This document shows, in pieces, positions 16,611-28,312 of a stretch of DNA of 61,127 nucleotides. The translations under genes and the position numbers were made by a program. The DNA is from Streptomyces spinoverrucosus (GTDB lineage Bacteria > Actinomycetota > Actinomycetes > Streptomycetales > Streptomycetaceae), in the NCBI RefSeq assembly GCF_015712165.1, contig NZ_JADPZX010000004.1:1-61127 (forward strand), given 5' to 3'. Numbering within the stretch: the first letter of the stretch is position 1; each line of letters starts with the position of its first letter. The notes beneath the pieces were generated by a model. It saw nothing but the letters and a program-made list of their open reading frames with translations. It searched no databases and was not told the origin of the DNA.

Positions 16611-17579
16611 TCAGGCGTACGACCGCAGCCAGCGCATCCTGGCGACCTCCTGGAACGGGCCGCCGCCCTCGTGGTCGTTGAAGTCGTACACCTCGATCGC
16701 CTTCTCCTCGTGCGCCCAGGCGTTGAACGCGGCGAAGACCGTGGACGGCGGGCACGTCTGGTCCTCCAGCGCCGCCGAGAACAGGGCGGGGGCGCTCGCG
16801 CGGGCGGCGAAGTGCACGCCGTCGAAGTAGGACAGCGTCCGCAGCACCTCCTCGCTCCGGCCGCGGTGCGTCTTGAGGTAGAGGCCGATCTCCCGGTAGG
16901 GGTGACGGTCCGTCAGGGTGGCCGCGCGCGGGTAGTCGCACAGGAACGGCACGTCGGGTGCGACCGCCGCCAGGTCCGGGACCAGGCCACCGACGGCGAG
17001 GGAGATGCCGCCGCCCTGGCTGCCGCCCAGAGCGACGGTCCGGGCCGGGTCGGCCAGCGGATGCGAGCGGGCCGCCTCGACGGCCCGGACCGCGTCCGTG
17101 AACACCCGGCGGTAGTAGTAGTTCTCGGGCGCGTCGATGCCGCGGGTCATGAAACCGGGGTACGCCGGCGCGCCGCCCACCGGGTCCGGGGTGCCGCCAC
17201 CGCCGCCCCAGGCGCTGCCCTGGCCGCGGGTGTCCATCACGAAGTGCGCGCGGCCCGTGGACGCCCACAGCAGACGCTCGTGCGGCAGCCCGCGCCCGCC
17301 CCCGTATCCGACGTACTCGACGACCAGCGGCAGCGGTTCCTCAGCGGCGGCGGGCAACGTCAGCCAGCCCTTCACCGGGTGACCGCCGAACCCCGCGAAC
17401 GTCACGTCGAACACCTGCACGGTGGTCAGGCCGGTGTCGACCGGCTCGAACCGGGCGTCCAGGTCGTGCTCGCGGGCCTCCTGCAGCGTCTTGGACCAGA
17501 AGGCGTCGAAGTCCTCGGGTTCTGCGGAGGAGCTGCGGTACTCGCGGAGCTCGTCGAGGGGGAGGTCGAACAGGGCCAT
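16611..17579 (-). CDS. Acetylxylan esterase / cephalosporin-C deacetylase (AXE1 family)
   Basis: A 322-residue alpha/beta hydrolase of carbohydrate-esterase family 7 that removes acetyl groups from xylo-oligosaccharides or cephalosporin C. The nucleophile elbow is GGSQGGG. DTRGQGSAWG supplies the conserved RGQ motif, and the late EDQTCPPST and NDHEGGG segments give the catalytic Asp and His. There is no signal peptide, as expected for the intracellular CE7 enzymes. AAGGCGG precedes the ATG. Followed by the NTF2-like gene at 10 bp. Confidence 0.9.
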   Translation of the reverse strand: MALFDLPLDELREYRSSSAEPEDFDAFWSKTLQEAREHDLDARFEPVDTGLTTVQVFDVTFAGFGGHPVKGWLTLPAAAEEPLPLVVEYVGYGGGRGLPHERLLWASTGRAHFVMDTRGQGSAWGGGGGTPDPVGGAPAYPGFMTRGIDAPENYYYRRVFTDAVRAVEAARSHPLADPARTVALGGSQGGGISLAVGGLVPDLAAVAPDVPFLCDYPRAATLTDRHPYREIGLYLKTHRGRSEEVLRTLSYFDGVHFAARASAPALFSAALEDQTCPPSTVFAAFNAWAHEEKAIEVYDFNDHEGGGPFQEVARMRWLRSYA

Positions 17580-17773
17580 GCAGGACCGCCTTGGGTGCGA
17601 CGACGTTGGTGATCACACCGTACGCGGGTGGTCGGACCACTCGCCAGACCCCGCGCCCGCCGTTGGCCTCGCCGAGGGAGGGCCGGGGAGGTTGCCCTTG
17701 AGGTGGTGGACGACGTCCAGGCCTTGTGCAGCAGCCAGCCCCCTTCCGACGGGTCGTCGCCAGCGACCGTGCG

Positions 17774-18358
17774 TCAGGCCCGCCGGCGGGTCCACTGCGG
17801 TTCCGTGTGCGCCCACGCGCGCTCCCACTCGGCCATCCGGTGCCGGTTCGCCGACCGGCGGACGGCCGCTTGGCCGAGCAGCACCACGGCGACCGTGCCG
17901 GCCGTGGCGCAGACCCCCATGGTCAGGCTGTGCTGCCAGATCGTCGAGTCGCTCGGGGGCGGCGGCACGCTGCGTCCGCGCCCGTCGAACCACACGTCGA
18001 CCGTCTCCCCGGGCCGCGTCCCCGCCGGAACCCGCGCCGTGCCCGTCCGGGAACCCTCGCCGGGCTCCGTCCAGCGCACGGTCGCGCGGTAGGAGTACTC
18101 CCGGCCGCCCTGCACCGCGGGCAGCGTGTCGGGGATTCTGCCGACGACCTCGGCACGGACGTGCCGCCGGTCCTCCCGCTGGGCCGCCGCGGTCTGTCGT
18201 GCCTCGCCGTGGGCCCACCAGCCCGCCAGCGCCCCGGCCAGCGGCGCGCCCAGGAACAGCAGGACGGCGACGACCAGCACCGTCCACGCCTCGACGACGT
18301 CCGACCTGCGTCGCAGCGGATTGCGCCGCCAACGCCAGCCGCGCACCCGGGTTCGCAT
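17774..18358 (-). CDS. Two-helix membrane protein, Rv1733c-like
   Basis: A 194-residue protein with a basic N-terminus (RTRVRGWRWRRNPLRRRSDVVEAW), a first membrane helix (about residues 25-45), an extracytoplasmic domain with REYSYRATVRWTEPGEGSRTG, and a second helix (about 145-165) followed by a charged tail. This layout matches the Rv1733c family of actinobacterial membrane proteins, whose function is not known. ATG 18358 has GAGGAGGCGGAG directly upstream. The 194 bp between it and the esterase start holds nothing I can identify. Confidence 0.75.
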   Translation of the reverse strand: MRTRVRGWRWRRNPLRRRSDVVEAWTVLVVAVLLFLGAPLAGALAGWWAHGEARQTAAAQREDRRHVRAEVVGRIPDTLPAVQGGREYSYRATVRWTEPGEGSRTGTARVPAGTRPGETVDVWFDGRGRSVPPPPSDSTIWQHSLTMGVCATAGTVAVVLLGQAAVRRSANRHRMAEWERAWAHTEPQWTRRRA

Positions 18359-18500
18359 CTCCGCCTCCTCGCCGTCACCGGAGCCGGGGGAGCCGTACGG
18401 GCGCCCTCGGGCCCATGCACGCGTGCGAGTGCCACACCCCTCTCGTACCCCGTCCCACGGACTTCGTTCATCGGGACGGGGCGGCGAGGGGAGCCGATGC

Positions 18501-19248
18501 TCAGCCGAAGCGTTCGATCCGTATCCGGTCCACCGGCTGGCCCGCCGCGACGAGCAGGCGGGAGGCGTGCTCGGCGAAGGCGTTCGAGCCGCACACATAG
18601 GCCTCCCACCCGCCGGGAGGCGCCGCGTCCAGCAGCGGGGCCACATGCGCCGCGGTCATACGACCCACCGGTACGCCCCGTGGCGCCGCGCGCGTGAAGA
18701 CGGGCGTCGTCTCGGCGCCGTACTCCCGCGCGTAGATCAGCTCCTCGGGACTGCGCGCGGACACCAGCAGCCGCACCGGCACGGACAGGCCGCTCGCCCG
18801 GTGGTGCCGCACCATGGACATCAGCGGTACGACACCGGATCCGGCGCCGACGAGCAGCGCGGCCCGGTCGGCCGGCCAGGCGAAGAAGCCGCTCAGCGGG
18901 CCGCGCACCTCGACCCGGTCACCGGGCCGGGCCTCGGTGTGGAACCAGCCGGAGACCTCACCGCCCTCGACGTGGTCCAGGGTCAGCTCGATGTGCCCGG
19001 AGTCGTCCGGTGCGGACGCGATCGAGTAGTGACGCTGCGCGGTGTAGCCGTCGGCGGCGGTCAGCCTGAGCATCAGGTGCTGGCCGGGCAGATGCCCCGC
19101 CCAGGCGGGCACCGCGAACCGGAAGGTGGCCGCGCGCGGGGTCTCGCGGCGGATCTCGGTGAGCGTGGCGGTCTGCCAGTGGCCCGCGGTGCCGTTGCTC
19201 ACGGCGATCCGGCCGGGCACGGCGAACCGCGTCGGGGGAGTGAACGTG

Positions 19249-19256
<8 letters not shown>
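18501..19256 (-). CDS. Ferredoxin-NADP+ reductase-like flavin oxidoreductase
   Basis: A 251-residue FAD/NAD(P)-binding reductase. RHYSIASAPD is the FAD-binding RxYS motif. GPLSGFF follows, then GAGSGVVPLMSM (NAD(P)-binding GxGxGxxP) and YVCGSNAFAEHASRLL near the C-terminus. No 2Fe-2S domain is attached. GTG 19256 overlaps the stop of the molybdoenzyme gene (GTGACTGA), so the two are translated together. The obvious inference is that this flavoprotein passes electrons to or from the molybdenum enzyme. Confidence 0.86.
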
Positions 19257-19854
<598 letters not shown>

Positions 19855-19951
19855 GCGGGTGGTGCCTCCAGACCGCCGGTGCGGCGGCCCGCGGGTAGAG
19901 CGTGATCAGTGCGTACGCATACAACCGTACGGGGTGCGCGGACATGCCCCC

Positions 19952-20068
19952 TCAGCCGTCGGCGCCTGTGGCGTTGTACCGCTCCAGATATCCGGCGAAC
20001 CGCCGCAGGTCCTCCTGTGGCCAGTCCGCGAGCCGCTCCCGGAAGCCGCCAGGCGGCTGGCGGTCGCA
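19952..20068 (-). pseudogene. C-terminal remnant of a MarR-family regulator
   Basis: A 38-codon open stretch ends at 19952 and reads ERLADWPQEDLRRFAGYLER, then YNATG, the characteristic final helix of MarR-family regulators. It is closed upstream by an in-frame TAG, and no winged-helix part precedes it. It is oriented towards the YedY-like gene, so the operon may once have had its own MarR-type regulator. The rest of 19855-20275 holds no gene. Confidence 0.55.
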
Positions 20069-20275
20069 CTACGCCCTGGACAAGTGAACGATCGCCGTCC
20101 GCCCGTGGGGTAGGGTGGCCGTCCGGCTGAGGGCGGTCCCAGCCGTGCGTGACCGAGGGGGTGAGACCCATTACCGCTGTGTCAGGTCGGGTGCTCTCCC
20201 CTCATGTCGGCGCGGATCACCGGCAGTAGACGACCGAGAGAGCGCCCTTCGGCTTCCGAAAGGCTCTCAATCCGT

Positions 20276-21058
20276 ATGCCCCTACCGCTTTCCCCCTCCC
20301 GTTCCTCCGTGGTCGCCGCGCTGCGTGCCGCGGGCTGTGTCTTCGCCGAGGACGAGGCGGAGCTGATCCTCGGCGCCGCCCGCACCCCGGAGGAACTCGC
20401 CGCCATGGTGGACCGCCGCACCACCGGACTGCCCCTTGAACTCGTCCTCGGCTGGGCCGAGTTCAGGGGCCTGCGGATCGCCGTCGAACCCGGCGTCTTC
20501 GTACCCCGCCGCCGCACCGAGTTCCTCGTCGAACAGGCCCTCGCCGCCGCCCCGGACGCCTCGGTCGTCGTCGACCTGTGCTGCGGCTCGGGCGCGGTGG
20601 GCGCCGTCCTCGCCGCGGCCCTGGGCCGGATCGAACTGCACGCCGCCGACATCGACCCGGCCGCGGTGGACTGCGCCCGGCGCAATGTCGCCCGGTACGA
20701 CGGCCGCGTCCACCAGGGCGACCTGTACGCGGCGCTCCCCGGCGAACTGCGGGGCCGCGTCGACATCCTCGCCGCGAACGTCCCCTACGTCCCCACCGCC
20801 GAGGTCGGTCTCCTGCCCGCGGAGGCACGTGACCACGAACCGTCGGTCGCCCTCGACGGCGGCGCCGACGGACTGGACGTGCTGCGCCGGGTGGTCGCGG
20901 GGGCGGCCGAGTGGCTCGCGCCCGGCGGCTGCCTGCTGACCGAGACCAGCGAGCGTCAGGCGCCGGATGCCGTCGCCGCCTTCACCGGGGCCGGTCTGAC
21001 GACCCGTCTGGCGGTCTCGGAGGAGCTGTACGCCCATGTGGTGATCGGGACCGGCTGA
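20276..21058 (+). CDS. Putative protein N5-glutamine methyltransferase (PrmC/HemK paralogue)
   Basis: A 260-residue methyltransferase of the HemK family. There is a short helical N-domain with PLELVLGWAEFRGLRI, then GVFVPRRRTEFLVE. The SAM motif is VVDLCCGSGAVGAVLA, and the substrate motif normally NPPY is NVPY here (AANVPYVPT). That change, and the shorter N-domain, separate it from the PrmC that methylates release factors, so it is more likely a paralogue with another substrate. ATG 20276 was chosen with AAAGG upstream; an earlier in-frame ATG at 20204 has no ribosome site. Confidence 0.82.
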   Translation: MPLPLSPSRSSVVAALRAAGCVFAEDEAELILGAARTPEELAAMVDRRTTGLPLELVLGWAEFRGLRIAVEPGVFVPRRRTEFLVEQALAAAPDASVVVDLCCGSGAVGAVLAAALGRIELHAADIDPAAVDCARRNVARYDGRVHQGDLYAALPGELRGRVDILAANVPYVPTAEVGLLPAEARDHEPSVALDGGADGLDVLRRVVAGAAEWLAPGGCLLTETSERQAPDAVAAFTGAGLTTRLAVSEELYAHVVIGTG

Positions 21059-21147
21059 TCCCGTCCACAGCAGGACGGCCGGCCGGTCCACCTGCGCGGG
21101 GTCGAGCCCGTGGCAGGAGACCGGGCGGCCGTCGACGCGTCGCGGCG

Positions 21148-23301
21148 TCAGTCTTCCGTCTGCGCCCGGGCGATGAGTACGGCCACGTCGTCGTGGTTGT
21201 CGGGGTGGTGCAGGGTGCGGACGAGGAGGTCGCAGACGTCCTCCAGGGGGAGGGCCGGGTCGTCGAGGATGCTCAGCAGGGTGTCCAGGCGTTCGTCGAT
21301 GGAGTGGCTCCGGGTCTCGACCAGACCGTCCGTGTAGAGGACGAGCTCGTCGCCGGGGTTGAGGTCGAAGACGGTGGTGGTGAACTCGACGCCGCCCACG
21401 CCCAGCGGCGCCCCGGTCGGCAGGTCGAGCAACTCCCGTGACCCGTCGACGCGGACGCGGACCGGCGGAAGATGGCCCGCGTTGGCGATCCGGCAGCACC
21501 GCTGACGTGGGTCGTGGACGGCGTAGAGGCAGGTGGCGATGGAGTGGTCCAGGCCCTCGGTGATCCGGTCGAGGTGTTCGAGGAGCACCGCGGGGTCGAG
21601 GCCGAGGGACGCCAGGGTGTTGGTGGCGGTGCGCAGCCGGCCCATCGTCGCCGCGGCGGTGATGCCGCTGCCCATCACATCGCCCACGACGAGTGCGGTC
21701 TTGCCACCGCCCAGGGGAATGACGTCGAACCAGTCGCCGCCGACCTCGGTGGCGGCACCGGCCGGCTGGTAGCGGGAGGCGACTTCGAGGCCGCCGGTGA
21801 CGGGCGGGTGGCTGGGCAGCAGGCTGCGCTGGAGCGTGAGGGCGGTGTCGCGGGCGTTCTGGTACCAGCGGGCGTTGTCGATCTGCACCGCCGCACGGGC
21901 GGCCAGTTCCCGGGCGAGCAGGACGTCGTCCTCGCCGAACGGCAGCGGGTTGTGGATGCGCTTGAGGTCGAGCGCGCCGAGCACCTCGCCGCGCGCGATG
22001 AGCGGGACGGCGAGGTACGAGTGGACGCCGACGCGGGCCAGCAGGGCGGCCGCGGCCGGGGAACGGGCGATGCGCGGCAGGTCCTCGTCCTTGACCTGCG
22101 GGACCATCACCGGCCGGCCCGTGCGTACGCACTCGGTGACCAGGCGGTCGGGGCCGTAGCGGGCCACCTGTCCCGGCGGGTCGGCCGCCCTGAGGGCGTC
22201 CGGTGCGTCGTCCGCCCGCACGGCCAGGGCCCGGATCACGGCCGGCTCCGACGGGTCGGGGCTGCTGCGGCGGCCGCCCACCACCGAGTCCAGCAGATCC
22301 ACGGCGGCCACGTCCGCCAGCTCCGGTACGGCGACGTCGGCCAGTTCACGGGCGGTGCGCTCCAGCTCCAGCGTGGTGCCGATGCGGGCCGACGCGTCGG
22401 CGATGAGCGCCAGCCGCCGCCGCGCGGCCTCCGTCTCGACGCCCGCCCGGTACTGCTCCGTGACGTCCACGACCGACAGGGCGACGCCCAGCACCGCGCC
22501 GCGGGCGTCCTCCAGCCGGTACAGCGAGACCGACCAGGCGTGGTCCTGGTGCGGGTCGGCCGGGGTGCGGCCGACGGTGGGATGGTCGACCAGGGGCTGA
22601 CCGGTGTCCAGGACGTGTTGCAGCGCGGATTCCAGGGGCGCCGACTCCAGCATCGGCAGCACCTCGCCGATGGTACGGCCGATGTGCTCCTCGGCCGCGA
22701 CGCCGTTGATCCGCTCCAGCGCCGCGTTCACGGACACGTAGCGCAGGCCGGTGTCCAGGACGGCCAGCCCGATCGGTGACTGCGCGATCACCCGCGTGGA
22801 CAGCGCGACGTCCTGCTCCAGTCGGCGCACGGTCGTCTGGTCGGCGGCGAGGCCCAGGGCGTAGACGTCGCCCCGGTCGTCCATCAGGCGCATGTTGCGG
22901 AACTCCACCAGGCGGGTGCTGCCGTCCTTGCGGCGCACCGGGAAGGCGCCGGCCCAGCCCCGGCCGGTGGCCATGACGTCCGCGAACAGCTTCTTGACCA
23001 GGTCGAAGTGCTCCTCGTGCACCATCACCCGGGCGGCGTAGTGGCCCAGCGCCTCGTGCGCCGGGTAGCCGAACAGCTCCTCGGCCTGGGGGCTCCACAG
23101 GACGATGCGGCCCTTGGCGTCCAGTACCACCGAGGCCACGCCCAGCACGTCGAGCAGGCCGCTGGGCCGCGCCGGCTCACTGCCCGGCTCGGTCCCGTCG
23201 GCCACCGGTGGCCCGGTTGCACCCATCCCACGCACCGCCTTCACCTTCCGCACGGCACGCCGTCCCGTGCCGACTCCCCTGGCCGTACCGCGCTCAACCA
23301 T
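21148..23301 (-). CDS. PAS-PAS-GAF-PP2C (SpoIIE/RsbU-type) serine phosphatase
   Basis: A sensor phosphatase of about 717 residues that probably dephosphorylates an anti-sigma-factor antagonist. From the N-terminus: a PAS domain (GLLDVLGVASVVLDAKGRI, ELFGYPAHEALG), a second PAS (IAQSPIGLAVLDTGLRY), a GAF domain (LALIADASARIGTTLELE to VQIDNARWYQNA), and a PP2C/SpoIIE domain. The last has GGDWFDVIPLGGGKTALVVGDVMGSG and NHDDVAVLIAR, which carry the metal-binding aspartates. There is no HATPase domain at the C-terminus, unlike many Streptomyces relatives. The start is uncertain: 23301 has a purine-rich AAGAGAGAG just before it; 23346 lacks one. Confidence 0.88.
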   Translation of the reverse strand: MVERGTARGVGTGRRAVRKVKAVRGMGATGPPVADGTEPGSEPARPSGLLDVLGVASVVLDAKGRIVLWSPQAEELFGYPAHEALGHYAARVMVHEEHFDLVKKLFADVMATGRGWAGAFPVRRKDGSTRLVEFRNMRLMDDRGDVYALGLAADQTTVRRLEQDVALSTRVIAQSPIGLAVLDTGLRYVSVNAALERINGVAAEEHIGRTIGEVLPMLESAPLESALQHVLDTGQPLVDHPTVGRTPADPHQDHAWSVSLYRLEDARGAVLGVALSVVDVTEQYRAGVETEAARRRLALIADASARIGTTLELERTARELADVAVPELADVAAVDLLDSVVGGRRSSPDPSEPAVIRALAVRADDAPDALRAADPPGQVARYGPDRLVTECVRTGRPVMVPQVKDEDLPRIARSPAAAALLARVGVHSYLAVPLIARGEVLGALDLKRIHNPLPFGEDDVLLARELAARAAVQIDNARWYQNARDTALTLQRSLLPSHPPVTGGLEVASRYQPAGAATEVGGDWFDVIPLGGGKTALVVGDVMGSGITAAATMGRLRTATNTLASLGLDPAVLLEHLDRITEGLDHSIATCLYAVHDPRQRCCRIANAGHLPPVRVRVDGSRELLDLPTGAPLGVGGVEFTTTVFDLNPGDELVLYTDGLVETRSHSIDERLDTLLSILDDPALPLEDVCDLLVRTLHHPDNHDDVAVLIARAQTED

Positions 23302-23533
23302 CTCTCTCTTACGCCACGACCGCCCTACTCCACCATCCCTCAACATGACTGGGGGTGTCTGGCGATGGGGTGGGGTGGGGGTGGTCCATCCGAGGGGGCG
23401 GGCGGGTGAGGGAGCCCGGGAGCAGCGGTCGCCCGTAGGACAACCCCCGTTCTCTCATTGGTCTGTACATGACCATCCAGCGCCGCCACACTGTTCCGCC
23501 AAGCGCACCCACCCCCCGAACCGAGGAGCCTCC

Positions 23534-24406
23534 ATGCCCTCACGCCGCCCGCGGCAACGTTGTCGCACGCTCTTGGCCGGGCTCGCCGCCTGTGCCCTCA
23601 CGCTGCTCGCCGCCCCCTCCGCCACCGCCGCCGACACCTGGACCGAGGTCGGCTCCGACCGGGCCGATCCGCTCACCGAGAGCCAGGGCCTGACCTCGGT
23701 CGAGGTCCCGGCCGGCAGCCCCAACCGGTACACCGGCATCGGCACCATCCCCTCCTCCGTCAGCAGCCGCGGCTGGAACCACGTCGGCGACCCCGACGCC
23801 TCCTACGACGGCCACTACATCGAGCCGTACCAGCGGGACTCGGGTACCACCAAGATGTTCCGGGTGCAGTCGCCGGGCGGCACCTGGTCGGAGTACGTGC
23901 ACACGCTCAGCGCGGGAGAGGCGCTGAACAACTCCTGGGTCGCGATCTCCCCAGGCGGCCAGTGGATGCTCGCGGGCGAGTACGGCACCATGAACCGCCT
24001 CCTGGTCTTCCCGACCCCCGGCGTCAATCCGGGCACCTCGCCCTCGGCCAACCTCCCGCAGGCCTCCACCGTGCACCTCGACCACGCCGTCCGTGACGTA
24101 CAGGGCTGCGACTTCACCGGCCCGACCACACTGCTGTGCTCCTCGGACGACCCGGCCGGCACCCTCTTCGGCATCACCAAGCCGCTGCTCCAGATCGACC
24201 TGTCCGCCGCACCGAACGGCGCTTCCGACGTGTCGGGCCACGTCACCGCACTGCGTCAGCTCCCGCTGCGCAGCGGCTGCTCCGGCACCTACGAGACGGA
24301 GGGCATCGACTACGACCGCCGCACCGGCACCCTGCGCGTGATCGTCCTGTCGCCCGGCTTCTGCATCGTGACCGACAGCAAGACGTACCGCTTCACGAAA
24401 AGCTGA
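23534..24406 (+). CDS. Secreted protein of unknown function
   Basis: A 290-residue product with a clear Sec signal peptide: a basic start (PSRRPRQRCR), a hydrophobic core LLAGLAACALTLLAA, and an ATAADTW cleavage region near residue 33. The mature part is Gly/Ser/Thr-rich with repeated strand-like segments (WNHVGDPDASYDGHYIEPYQ, WMLAGEYGTMNRLLVFPTPG) that read like a beta-propeller or lectin-like secreted protein. It has four cysteines, probably two disulfides. AGGAG lies 6 nt before the ATG. An inverted repeat TGGTC-N7-GACCA (23459-23475) is 58 bp upstream. Confidence 0.75.
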   Translation: MPSRRPRQRCRTLLAGLAACALTLLAAPSATAADTWTEVGSDRADPLTESQGLTSVEVPAGSPNRYTGIGTIPSSVSSRGWNHVGDPDASYDGHYIEPYQRDSGTTKMFRVQSPGGTWSEYVHTLSAGEALNNSWVAISPGGQWMLAGEYGTMNRLLVFPTPGVNPGTSPSANLPQASTVHLDHAVRDVQGCDFTGPTTLLCSSDDPAGTLFGITKPLLQIDLSAAPNGASDVSGHVTALRQLPLRSGCSGTYETEGIDYDRRTGTLRVIVLSPGFCIVTDSKTYRFTKS

Positions 24407-24525
24407 GCCGGCGCTCCTCTCGGGGCTGTACATCCCGGAATGTGGTGGTTTTCTGGGAGTGCGGCACGGCGCTGCGCGGGAACCCGCTGCCGTACCGCAG
24501 TGCGGCCACGAGAGGAGTCACCACG

Positions 24526-24900
24526 ATGGACAGTGAGCGACTGCACCCGGAATCCGTCTCTCTGGAGATCAGCGGATGCAGCAAGGAGGACGCCCGGATC
24601 GTGTTCGACACCCTGTGCGCGTACTTCGACTCGGACCGGTGCTCCGACGACGTACCGCGCGAGTGGCACGAGGTCCGGCCGACGGTGTGGCTGGGCACCT
24701 TCGAGGTCTCCGCACCGCACGAGGGCGCTCACCCCGCCACCCCCCGGCTCTCGGCCTCCGTCGAGGCCGACGCGCACGGCGGCTACTGGGCGATCGACCG
24801 CTTCCGCACCACCCTGCACGACCTGTTCACGGTGCACGACCTCGCCACGGCCTCCGGCGACCAGGAGCGGGAGCTGCACGTGCGGCTGGAAAGCCGGTGA
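24526..24900 (+). CDS. Conserved small protein of unknown function
   Basis: A 124-residue acidic protein with no signal peptide or membrane segment. GAGGAG precedes the ATG at good spacing, and codon use is typical of the neighbours, so I take it as real. Visible features are a cysteine pair (ISGCSKEDARIVFDTLCAYF), a Trp-rich centre (EWHEVRPTVWLGTFEV), and a C-terminal amphipathic strand-helix. I do not recognise a family. Confidence 0.7.
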   Translation: MDSERLHPESVSLEISGCSKEDARIVFDTLCAYFDSDRCSDDVPREWHEVRPTVWLGTFEVSAPHEGAHPATPRLSASVEADAHGGYWAIDRFRTTLHDLFTVHDLATASGDQERELHVRLESR

Positions 24901-24918
24901 CTTGGCTCCCAGTCATTG

Positions 24919-24932
24919 TGCAACTAGTTGCA
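24919..24932. promoter_or_regulatory. Perfect 14-bp palindrome, candidate PadR/MarR-type operator
   Basis: TGCAACTAGTTGCA, a perfect inverted repeat, lies 55 bp upstream of the FadH-like reductase and directly after the preceding gene. The reductase is followed by a PadR-family regulator gene, which makes that protein the first candidate to bind here. Confidence 0.6.
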
Positions 24933-24935
24933 TAA

Positions 24936-27001
<2,066 letters not shown>

Positions 27002-27030
27002 TCATGGGGGCCGTCCCTAGGATGGCCCCC

Positions 27031-27582
27031 ATGTCACTCCCGCACGCGATCCTCACCGCCCTGCTCGAAAAGCCGTCCTCGGGCCTGGAGCTGACCCGCC
27101 GCTTCGACCGGTCGATCGGCTACTTCTGGTCGGCGACGCATCAGCAGATCTATCGCGAGCTGGGAAAACTGGAGGCCGACGGGCTGATCCGGGCCCTGCC
27201 GGCCGAACAGCCGGTGCGCGGGCAGAAGAAGAGCTACGAGGTGCTGCCCGCGGGTCGCGCCGAACTGGCCCGCTGGACCGCCGCCGCACAGGACCCGAGG
27301 CCGCACCGCGACCCGCTGCTGCTGCGGCTGCGGGCCGCGGCCGTGGTCGGCACCGAGGGGATCGAGGCCGATCTGCGCCGCCATCTCGACCTGCACCGGC
27401 TGCAGTTGGCGGAGTACGAGGAGATCGAGCGGCGCGACTTCCCGCCGGGCAAGGACAGCCCCCAGGACCGGGTCCAGCACCTGGTGCTGCGGGCCGGTAT
27501 CGACCTGGAGACCTTCTGGACGCGCTGGCTGGAACAGGCCCTGGAGGAGTTCGCCGAACTGCCCACGGAACAGGGGCAGTAG
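27031..27582 (+). CDS. PadR-family transcriptional regulator
   Basis: A 183-residue regulator. The N-terminal winged helix has LPHAILTALLEKPSSGLELTRRF and YFWSATHQQIYRELGKLEADGLI. The C-terminal VirR-like helical domain (residues about 95-180, QLAEYEEIERRDFPP) mediates dimerisation. AGGATGG precedes the ATG. It starts 30 bp after the FadH-like gene, same strand. It probably represses that gene through the 14-bp palindrome at 24919-24932; the inducer would be an enone or aromatic substrate of the reductase (inference). Confidence 0.88.
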   Translation: MSLPHAILTALLEKPSSGLELTRRFDRSIGYFWSATHQQIYRELGKLEADGLIRALPAEQPVRGQKKSYEVLPAGRAELARWTAAAQDPRPHRDPLLLRLRAAAVVGTEGIEADLRRHLDLHRLQLAEYEEIERRDFPPGKDSPQDRVQHLVLRAGIDLETFWTRWLEQALEEFAELPTEQGQ

Positions 27583-27610
27583 GCAGGGCCGGAGCCGGCG
27601 GAAGTCTCGC

Positions 27611-28144
27611 TCAGAGCCGGTACGGCTTCGACTTGCGGCGCAGGAACCAGACCGTGGCGATCACCCCGGTCCCCACCAGCGCCCCGCCGCCCACGAGCGT
27701 CAGTGTGCCGTAGTTCCGGGTACCGCCGCCGACACCGCCGATCACACCCCGCGTGGGCGAGGGCGTGGAGGTCGCCGAGATGGTCGGCGTGGACCCGGCG
27801 GCGACGATGACGGACTGGGTGCCGGCGGTGTTGCCGTTGGAGCACATGACGACGACCGTGTACGTGCCCGGCCTGACGTTCGACCAGGCCGCGCTCTGCA
27901 ACGCGGTCGTACCCGAGATCGGCACCTGGCGGCCCTGGGCGAAGTTGGCCTGGCCGCTGCTGAGCAGCGAGGCGGTGCCCCACCTGCCGTTCAGCAGGGT
28001 GCATGAGCTGGTGGTCACCGAGACCGTGGAGCCGCTCGTGCTCACCGAGATCCCGGAGACCGCGGCGGCCGGCCCGGCGACCAGGGCCAGCGGCAGCGCG
28101 GCGGCTGCCACGGCCGCCCCTAGCAGAGGCTGAGAAGTACGCAT
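27611..28144 (-). CDS. Surface protein with signal peptide and C-terminal membrane anchor
   Basis: A 177-residue protein. Residues 1-30 form a Sec signal (LLGAAVAAAALPLALVAGPAAA). An extracytoplasmic beta-rich domain follows, with two cysteines (SSCTLLNG and VVMCSNG), then a Thr/Ser/Pro linker. A membrane helix (LVGGGALVGTGVIATVWFL) ends in a basic tail RRKSKPYRL. Without an LPxTG motif it is membrane-anchored rather than sortase-linked. GGAGGG is 7 nt before the ATG. Function unknown. Confidence 0.72.
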   Translation of the reverse strand: MRTSQPLLGAAVAAAALPLALVAGPAAAVSGISVSTSGSTVSVTTSSCTLLNGRWGTASLLSSGQANFAQGRQVPISGTTALQSAAWSNVRPGTYTVVVMCSNGNTAGTQSVIVAAGSTPTISATSTPSPTRGVIGGVGGGTRNYGTLTLVGGGALVGTGVIATVWFLRRKSKPYRL

Positions 28145-28312
28145 GGGACTGCCCTCCGGCGGCACGGTTGGCGGTACATCCCTTGCGCCGCCGAGGTCGG
28201 GGAACGCCCGTGCTGCCCTCAGGGGAAGCCAACGTGTCCCCGTCCCGTCCCGCATGCGGACCGCACCCGGACAGGTGACGGACTGCGGCGTCCGGGGGAT
28301 GTCCGCGGACTC

